Source of the DNA: Anaerolineales bacterium UBA4826
GTDB taxonomy: Bacteria > Chloroflexota > Anaerolineae > UBA4142
Direction: 5' to 3'
NCBI GenBank assembly: GCA_002400365.1
Contig: DHFK01000102.1
Span: 72,263 to 80,817, forward strand
DNA: 8,555 nt
A program made the position numbers and the translations under genes. Shown here piece by piece: positions 1 through 5,346 of this stretch (positions within the stretch are counted from its first letter, which is position 1; each line of letters opens with the position of its first letter). A model generated the notes under the pieces. The model did no database searches, was not told the origin of the DNA, and was given only the letters and a program-made list of their open reading frames with translations.

Positions 1-993
1 TTTGGTCTCTGCAAAGCGGCGGTTCTCAAAGCCGCCGTCGAACTGGAGATCTTTACGCGCATCGCCGAAGGCCATCGCACGGTCCCTGCGCTCGCGCGCA
101 TCGGCGGGATGACGGAACGCGGCGTCCGTATCCTGCTCGATGCGCTTTGTTTTAGCGGGATGCTGGCAAAGCAGCACAACGAATACAAACTCGCGCCGAC
201 GGCGGAGGCGTTCCTGGTCAAGGGCAAGCCCGCGTACGCTGGCGATGCGACCCTCGGCGATTTCGCGTGGGACGCGCGCGGGCAATTGAACCGGATCATC
301 CGCACCGGCAAAGCGATCCTGCCCGCCGCGTTCAGCGACGCGTTCGAACCGACCTGGGCGGGCATCGCCGCGTCGAGTCTGGTGGATTGGCAAAAGCAAG
401 CCGAAAGCGCGGGCGCGCTGTGGGACAAACTCGGCTTTACGGCTGAGAGTGTCAAGGGTCTGCGCGTGCTCGACGTGGCATGCGGCGCGGGCGTGTTATC
501 CTTCACGCTGGCAAAGCGGCATCCCAGTGTGCGCGTGACGGCGATTGATCGCGCGATGGTCTTGTCCTACACCAAACAGATCGCGGAAGCCATGGGCGTG
601 GCCGGGCAAGTCACGCCGGTCGTCGGCGACGCGCTGAATCTGGACTTGCGCGCGGGTGCGTTCGATTTGGTCTTGTTTGGAAATATCACTGGCTATCTCA
701 GCCCCGAACAAAACGTCGGCGCGTTTCGCAAAGCCTACGAAGCGCTGGCGCAGAACGGACGTGTCGTGATCGCCGCGCCGGTGGCTGACGAAGATCACAA
801 AGGACCCGGCGAAGTGCCCATGGCGGGAATCGAGATGTTGCTGTTCAGTCCCGACGGCGACACCTACACCTTCGCGGAATATCGCGGCATGTTGGAAGCC
901 GTTGGCTTTTCCGAGGTCGCGGCGCACAAAGACGATTGGGGACTCGTCACCGCGCGGCGCATCGAGATCGCGCAGACTAAAGTCGAAAAGTAG
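1..993 (+). CDS. O-methyltransferase-type SAM-dependent methyltransferase (5' partial)
   Basis: The reading frame is open from the first base, so the true start lies upstream; 330 residues are visible. In the family (small-molecule O-methyltransferases with a winged-helix dimerisation domain, such as acetylserotonin- or hydroxyneurosporene-type enzymes, usually about 330-370 residues) only a short N-terminal piece would be missing. Visible residues 1-75 form the helical dimerisation domain (VLKAAVELEIFTRI, then a GVRILLDAL helix). The Rossmann SAM-binding fold follows: motif I LDVACGAG at about 157-164, the acidic ribose-binding strand end AIDRA at about 181-185, and GDALNLDL at about 209-216. 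At the place where many family members carry the catalytic His (the LHxxSPE region) this protein reads GNITGYLSPE, with Gly at about 231. The substrate therefore cannot be named, and catalysis may not rely on a His base. The ATG at 109 is internal and would delete part of the dimerisation domain. The histidine kinase gene starts 17 bp downstream, which suggests cotranscription. Confidence 0.87.
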   Translation, partial: FGLCKAAVLKAAVELEIFTRIAEGHRTVPALARIGGMTERGVRILLDALCFSGMLAKQHNEYKLAPTAEAFLVKGKPAYAGDATLGDFAWDARGQLNRIIRTGKAILPAAFSDAFEPTWAGIAASSLVDWQKQAESAGALWDKLGFTAESVKGLRVLDVACGAGVLSFTLAKRHPSVRVTAIDRAMVLSYTKQIAEAMGVAGQVTPVVGDALNLDLRAGAFDLVLFGNITGYLSPEQNVGAFRKAYEALAQNGRVVIAAPVADEDHKGPGEVPMAGIEMLLFSPDGDTYTFAEYRGMLEAVGFSEVAAHKDDWGLVTARRIEIAQTKVEK

Positions 994-1010
994 AAGACGG
1001 AGCGAGTCGG

Positions 1011-4000
1011 ATGAAGGCAAGAATACCGTTACGCGCGCTACTTCCCAAATTCAGCGATACTGTTCGCTATACGTTGTTTGGCTTGTGGTTCGGCGCCATT
1101 TTTCCGATCATTGGCACGACATTCCATATGGTATTGAGCGGTATGCCGTTCACGCTGGCGAGTTTCTGGTACGCCCAAGCCACCGAGCCGCTGCTGTGGA
1201 TGGTGGATACCTCGCCGCTGTTCTTGGGCGCGTTCGCGGCGGTGGCCGGCATGCGGCAGGACCAGTTGGTCAAGATTGCGGCGGAACTGGAAAACCGCGT
1301 GGTCGAGCGAACTTTTGAGTTGGTGCGGGTCAACAAGGAACTCGAACGCGACGTCGCCATGCGCAAGCAAGCGGAGACAGCCCTGGTAGAGGAGCGCGCT
1401 TTGCTCCGCACCATCATAGACAATATCCCCGATCCGATCTTTGTCAAAGATACCGCGAGCCGGTTTGTGATTGACAATATGGCGCACCGGAGGTTTCTGG
1501 GAGTCGAAACGGCGGACCAGGTTATTGGCAAGACCAGTTTTGACTTTCGACTGCCGGATGTAGCCGCGCGCGCCATCGCGCTTGATCGGACAATCATCGA
1601 GTCGGGTCAGCCGTCAATCAACAAAGAAGACATGATCATCAACCTGGCGACGGGCAAGCAGATCTGGCGAGTCCAGTCCAAGGTCCCGCTGCGGGACAGT
1701 TCTGGCAAAATCATAGGTCTCGTGGGCATCAGTCGCGATATGACGGCGCACAAAGAGGCGGAAGCGGAGATTGCGCGGCAGAAACAGTTTTTTGAATCGT
1801 TGGTCGTCAACAGCCCGGTAGCGATTGTCACCCTCGACTTTGCACAGCGCATTACCTCGTGCAACCCGGCGTTCGAAAAACTGTTTGGCTACGCCAGTGC
1901 CGAAGTGATCGGGAAGGAACTCGATCCCCTGGTCTCGACGGAAGCGACGCGCAGCGAGGCAAGCGCTTTTACTCGTCAAGCCATGGGGGGTGAGATGGTG
2001 CGCGGCTGGGGCCAGCGGCGCAGGAAGGATGGCACGCTGGTGGAGGTCGAGATCTTGGGCGTGCCGGTGACGGTGGAGGGCAAGCGCGTCGGCGCGCTGG
2101 GGATGTACCACGACATCACGGATTTGGTTCAAGCGCGCCAGCAAGCCGAAGCCGCCGACCGCGCCAAGTCCGCATTCCTCGCGGCGATGAGCCATGAAAT
2201 TCGAACGCCGCTCAACGGCGTGATCGGCATGACGGGCTTGCTGCTGGATACGCCGCTCGCGCCGCAGCAGCGTCAGTTCGCGGAAATCGTGCGCTTTTCC
2301 GCCGAGAACCTGTTGACGATCATCAACGACATTCTGGACTTTTCCAAGATCGAAGCGGGGCGGATGGATCTCGAGTCCACCGACTTTGACCTATCCCAGG
2401 TCGTCGAAAGCATCGGCGCGATGTTCGCCGAACGCGCGTATCAAAAGGGCTTGGAACTGATCACCTTCGTTGACCCGGCCGTGCCGACGGCGTTGTGCGG
2501 CGACCCATTTCGTTTGGGTCAGGTCTTGACCAACCTGGTGGGTAATGCGCTCAAGTTTACCGAACAGGGTGAGATTTCCCTGCGCGTCGAACTCCAGGCG
2601 GCGACGGATGATCGGGTCGCGTTATATTTTGGCGTGAAGGATACCGGCATCGGCATCACACCGGAGCAGCGCGCGCGTTTGTTTCAGCCTTTCAGCCAAG
2701 CCGACACCTCGACCACGCGCAAGTATGGCGGCACCGGCTTGGGGCTGGCGATCTCCCAGCGCCTGGTGGAGTTGATGGGCGGGCAGATCGCGATTGACAG
2801 TGAGCCGGGGTGCGGCAGCACTTTTTGGTTCGCGGTGGAAATGGAGAAGGGCTCGGCGGATGCCGTGCGGAAACTGGTAGCCCAGTCGGACCTGCGCGCG
2901 CGGCGCGTGCTCATCGTGGACGATAACGCGACCAATCGCATGGTCCTGCATCACCAGGTCGTCGCGTGGGGCATGTTGCCCAGCAGCGCCGCGAGCGCGG
3001 CGGAAGCGTTGGAGAAACTGCGCGCGGCGGCAGCGACCGAGCCGTTCGACGTCGTCTTACTCGACATGGAAATGCCCGGCACGGATGGAATGGGGTTGGC
3101 GCGTGAAGTCCGCGCCGATCCAGCAATCGCATCCGCCAGGTTGATTCTCTTGACCTCGATCGGGCAAATCGGCAACACCAAAGTCATTCGAGACGCTGGC
3201 TTGGATGCTTCGTTGGTCAAGCCGGTGCGGCAGTCGCATCTATACGATTGTCTGGTCACGGTGTTGGGCGGAGCCAAACCTCTGACGGAACAAGTGTCGC
3301 CGGCAACTCTTGCCCAGGCGCGTCAAGTGGAGGGCAGAGGCATCCGCATCCTGCTGGCTGAAGACAATGCGGTCAATCAACAGGTGGCCGTGTTCATGCT
3401 GGAATCTCGCGGCTTTCGGGTGGACGTGGTTGCCAACGGTCGCGAGGCAGTGGACGCGTTGGAACGCGCGCCGTACGCCGCGGTTTTGATGGATTGCCAG
3501 ATGCCGGAGATGGATGGTTTTGAAGCGACTGCGGAGATTCGCCGGCGCGAAGGCTCGACGCGCCACGTGCCGATCATCGCGCTGACCGCGCACGCCTTGC
3601 ACGGCGAGCGCGACAAGTGCATTGCGGCGGGGATGGACGACTATGTGTCCAAGCCGGTCACGCCCGAGACACTCTTTGCGGCGATCCGGCGCTGGGTGCC
3701 CAGATTCGGGAGTCCGCCGGTTGCCGCGCCGGCAGTCCCGCTCGATCTGGCTGCCAGCGCGCCGCCTGCCGCGCTCGAAGCCGAACCGGTCATTGACTCG
3801 GCGGCGCTCCTGGCTTTGCGGAAACTGCAACAGCCCCAGGCGCCGAACTTTGTCGGCAAGTTGATTGACGTGTTCCTGAACGAATGGCCCGCCCGGTCGG
3901 CGGCAGTCCACCAGGCGGTGGACCGGCGTGACGCGAATCAACTGAAACGCGCGGCGCACTCGCTCAAAGGCAGCAGCGCGAGTCTGGGCGCGGGACGGCT

Positions 4001-4145
4001 GGCGCGCGTCTCGGCCGACTTGGAAGCCAAAGGCGCAGCCGCCGATTGGAGCGCAGTCCCGGCTTTGCTCACACAACTCACGTTGGAATTCGAAGAGGCT
4101 CGTGCCGCGTTGGAAAAAGAAAAAACTGTGGAGGTTTGCCCATGA
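1011..4145 (+). CDS. Membrane hybrid histidine kinase (PAS-PAS-HisKA-HATPase-REC-REC-HPt)
   Basis: A 1044-residue sensor kinase that should autophosphorylate and pass phosphate through internal receiver and HPt domains. Two hydrophobic segments lie at about 22-43 and 59-81 with only a short loop between them, so there is no sizeable extracytoplasmic sensor domain. A charged coiled coil (about 84-135) leads to PAS1 (about 128-247, ending in a GISRDMTAHKEAE linker) and PAS2 (about 258-373, ending in MYHDIT). In HisKA the H-box SHEIRTP places the phospho-accepting His at 395. The ATPase has an N-box (LTNLVGNALKFT, 506-517), G1 DTGIGI (544-549), F-box FQPFSQ and G2 GGTGLGLAI. REC1 has the acidic pair at 637-638, Asp685, Thr715 and Lys737. 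REC2 has Glu784-Asp785, Asp828, Thr859 and Lys881. An Ala/Pro-rich linker (about 900-925) precedes the HPt with AAHSLKGSS, His983. All phospho-sites look intact. The start is supported by GGAG at 999-1002, 8 nt upstream. The stop overlaps the next gene's start. The ligand sensed is unknown; PAS residues visible here do not reveal a cofactor. Confidence 0.96.
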   Translation: MKARIPLRALLPKFSDTVRYTLFGLWFGAIFPIIGTTFHMVLSGMPFTLASFWYAQATEPLLWMVDTSPLFLGAFAAVAGMRQDQLVKIAAELENRVVERTFELVRVNKELERDVAMRKQAETALVEERALLRTIIDNIPDPIFVKDTASRFVIDNMAHRRFLGVETADQVIGKTSFDFRLPDVAARAIALDRTIIESGQPSINKEDMIINLATGKQIWRVQSKVPLRDSSGKIIGLVGISRDMTAHKEAEAEIARQKQFFESLVVNSPVAIVTLDFAQRITSCNPAFEKLFGYASAEVIGKELDPLVSTEATRSEASAFTRQAMGGEMVRGWGQRRRKDGTLVEVEILGVPVTVEGKRVGALGMYHDITDLVQARQQAEAADRAKSAFLAAMSHEIRTPLNGVIGMTGLLLDTPLAPQQRQFAEIVRFSAENLLTIINDILDFSKIEAGRMDLESTDFDLSQVVESIGAMFAERAYQKGLELITFVDPAVPTALCGDPFRLGQVLTNLVGNALKFTEQGEISLRVELQAATDDRVALYFGVKDTGIGITPEQRARLFQPFSQADTSTTRKYGGTGLGLAISQRLVELMGGQIAIDSEPGCGSTFWFAVEMEKGSADAVRKLVAQSDLRARRVLIVDDNATNRMVLHHQVVAWGMLPSSAASAAEALEKLRAAAATEPFDVVLLDMEMPGTDGMGLAREVRADPAIASARLILLTSIGQIGNTKVIRDAGLDASLVKPVRQSHLYDCLVTVLGGAKPLTEQVSPATLAQARQVEGRGIRILLAEDNAVNQQVAVFMLESRGFRVDVVANGREAVDALERAPYAAVLMDCQMPEMDGFEATAEIRRREGSTRHVPIIALTAHALHGERDKCIAAGMDDYVSKPVTPETLFAAIRRWVPRFGSPPVAAPAVPLDLAASAPPAALEAEPVIDSAALLALRKLQQPQAPNFVGKLIDVFLNEWPARSAAVHQAVDRRDANQLKRAAHSLKGSSASLGAGRLARVSADLEAKGAAADWSAVPALLTQLTLEFEEARAALEKEKTVEVCP
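4130..4134 (+). promoter_or_regulatory. Shine-Dalgarno site setting the REC-GGDEF start
   Basis: GGAGG inside the last codons of the kinase gene, with 7 nt between it and the ATG at 4142. This strong site chooses 4142 over the in-frame ATG at 4046. The 4046 start would add 32 residues that have no resemblance to a receiver domain and are read from the HPt coding region. The resulting protein begins MRVLIAEDD, exactly where receiver domains normally start. Confidence 0.85.
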
Positions 4146-5080
4146 GAGTACTGATTGCCGAAGACGATGCCGTGCCGCGGATGATCCTGAAGATGGCGGT
4201 CGAGCGCTTTGGGCACGAGTGTTTGGTGGCGGAAGATGGCTCGACCGCGTGGGACATGTATCAGAACGCTTCCGTCAACGTGATTATCAGCGACCGCGTC
4301 ATGCCCGGCATGGATGGGCTGGAACTGTGCCGACGCGTCCGCGAGATTCCGGGCAATGGGTATTACACCTATTTTATCTTTTTGACCGCGTTGAGCGAGA
4401 AGGAGCAACTGCTCGCCGGGATTCAGGCAGGCGCGGACGACTATTTGACCAAGCCGCTCGACCCCGACGAGTTGCGCGTCCGTTTGTTGGTCGCTTCGCG
4501 TATTACGGGCTTGCATCACCAGTTGGCGGAACAGCGCAGCGAGTTGGAGCGTCTCAACCGGGAATTGTTCGATCAAGGTCGCCGGGATCCGCTGACCCAC
4601 CTGGGGAACCGGCTGCGCCTGATGGAAGACCTGGCGATCGTGTCCGGCCGGGCAGAGCGCTATGGACAGCACTATGCGGCGCTGATGTGCGACGTGGATT
4701 ACTTTAAATCGTACAACGATCACTATGGTCACATCGCGGGCGACGAAGTATTGCGCAGCATTGGCGAGATGATTGCAAAAATTTGCCGCAGCGGCGATGC
4801 CGCGTATCGCTACGGCGGCGAGGAATTCCTGGTGATTCTGCCGGAGCAATCGCTTGTCAGCGCCGCGGTCGCCGGCGAGCGTCTGCGCAAGTGCGTCGAA
4901 GGGCTGGCGCTGCCGCATGTGGCAAAGACGCCGGCGGGTATCGTCACCGTCAGCGTCGGCGTCGCGATGCTGGAATCGGGCGACTATAAAGCCACGCATC
5001 TCTGGCTCAAGCGCGCGGACGACGCGCTGTACCGCGCCAAGCAAGAGGGGCGCGATCGTGTCGCGCTGAGCGAGGGGTAA
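4142..5080 (+). CDS. Response regulator diguanylate cyclase (REC-GGDEF)
   Basis: A 312-residue cytosolic protein predicted to make cyclic di-GMP from two GTP when its receiver is phosphorylated. The receiver (about 1-120) has acidic residues Glu7/Asp8/Asp9, phospho-acceptor Asp51 in the IISDRVMPGMDG loop, Thr82 and Lys104 in YLTKPL. A short helical, probably coiled-coil linker (about 121-146, HHQLAEQRSELERLNREL) joins the cyclase domain, which opens with the canonical RDPLTHLGNR. The metal-binding Asp184 lies in CDVDYFK, and the signature GGEEF is at 225-229. The allosteric I-site RSGD (216-219) sits exactly five residues before GGEEF, so product inhibition is expected. The domain ends normally (ADDALYRAKQEGRDRV), so the protein is complete. 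The ATGA overlap with the kinase gene (4142-4145) implies translational coupling, and the kinase's HPt domain is the obvious phosphodonor. That pairing is inferred from context and has not been shown. The family resembles the PleD/WspR architecture, but with only one receiver. Confidence 0.96.
   Translation: MRVLIAEDDAVPRMILKMAVERFGHECLVAEDGSTAWDMYQNASVNVIISDRVMPGMDGLELCRRVREIPGNGYYTYFIFLTALSEKEQLLAGIQAGADDYLTKPLDPDELRVRLLVASRITGLHHQLAEQRSELERLNRELFDQGRRDPLTHLGNRLRLMEDLAIVSGRAERYGQHYAALMCDVDYFKSYNDHYGHIAGDEVLRSIGEMIAKICRSGDAAYRYGGEEFLVILPEQSLVSAAVAGERLRKCVEGLALPHVAKTPAGIVTVSVGVAMLESGDYKATHLWLKRADDALYRAKQEGRDRVALSEG
5072..5077 (+). promoter_or_regulatory. Shine-Dalgarno-like site favouring a GTG start at 5086
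   Basis: GAGGGG overlaps the final codons of the diguanylate cyclase gene and lies 8 nt before GTG at 5086. The next in-frame ATG (5095) would be 17 nt away, too far for this site. The purine run may also be chance, since it encodes the cyclase C-terminus. Confidence 0.45.
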
Positions 5081-5085
5081 GCCTG

Positions 5086-5295
5086 GTGATTGCGATGGAA
5101 ACTCGAATGCCTGAGCCGGTTAGCGAAACCGACGCGATTCAGCGCGCGGTAGAGTTCGGCGTGGACATCACCTTTCGAGTTCTCTCTCTGCCAGCGCTCA
5201 TTCGCTCCAAAAAAGCCGCTGGGCGCGAAAAAGATTTGCGCGCGCTGCCGGAACTGGAAGCGTTGTTGGAGTTGAAGAAACGCGGCGGTGCGTAA
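5086..5295 (+). CDS. Short ORF resembling the C-terminus of a nucleotidyltransferase-like protein; probable remnant
   Basis: A 69-codon ORF starting at GTG 5086 (alternative ATG at 5095), 5 bp after the cyclase stop. Residues about 26-64 contain VDITFRVLSLPALIRSKKAAGREKDL followed by LPELEALLEL (positions 5161-5277). I recognise this pattern (V-L-S-L-x-x-L-I-x-x-K-x-A-A-G-R-x-K-D-L, then a short L-x-x-L helix) as the usual C-terminal end of small nucleotidyltransferase-fold proteins (AbiEii/DUF6036-like), which are normally about 150-200 residues. The N-terminal half that would carry the GS...D-x-D active site is absent. The cyclase gene immediately upstream is intact, so there is no room for it. 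The ORF is therefore most likely a decayed or truncated gene carried in behind the signalling genes, although a short expressed protein cannot be excluded. The family assignment rests on motif memory only. Confidence 0.5.
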   Translation: MIAMETRMPEPVSETDAIQRAVEFGVDITFRVLSLPALIRSKKAAGREKDLRALPELEALLELKKRGGA

Positions 5296-5299
5296 GCCA

Positions 5300-5334
5300 A
5301 AATCATAAATCGAAAATCTGAAATCATAGATTGA
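5300..5334 (+). repeat. Degenerate 7-bp tandem repeat, consensus AAATCNN
   Basis: AAATC occurs at 5300, 5307, 5314 and 5321, exactly 7 bases apart, followed by a decayed fifth unit (AGATTGA) at 5328. The repeat fills most of the 51-bp AT-rich spacer between the nucleotidyltransferase-like remnant and the hydrolase-ligase gene, and it contrasts sharply with the GC-rich coding sequence. The last two bases of each unit vary (AT, GA, TG, AT). Degenerate heptamer repeats are known from cyanobacterial intergenic DNA (STRR type), and I have the impression that they are also frequent in Chloroflexota. The function is unknown. The downstream gene has its own GAGG at 5338-5341, 5 nt before its ATG. Confidence 0.8.
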
Positions 5335-5346
5335 ATTGAGGTTGCC

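Noticed and set aside
4046..4141. In-frame upstream ATG extending the REC-GGDEF protein by 32 residues
   Set aside because: The extension has no receiver-like features, overlaps the HPt coding region by almost 100 bases and lacks an SD, whereas ATG 4142 has GGAGG at ideal spacing and begins exactly at the domain edge.
3240..5044. Minus-strand open frames opposite the kinase and cyclase genes (for example 3240-4076 and 3938-5044)
   Set aside because: They are shadows of conserved sense-strand domains, have no family features and show low-complexity Arg/Gln/His composition.
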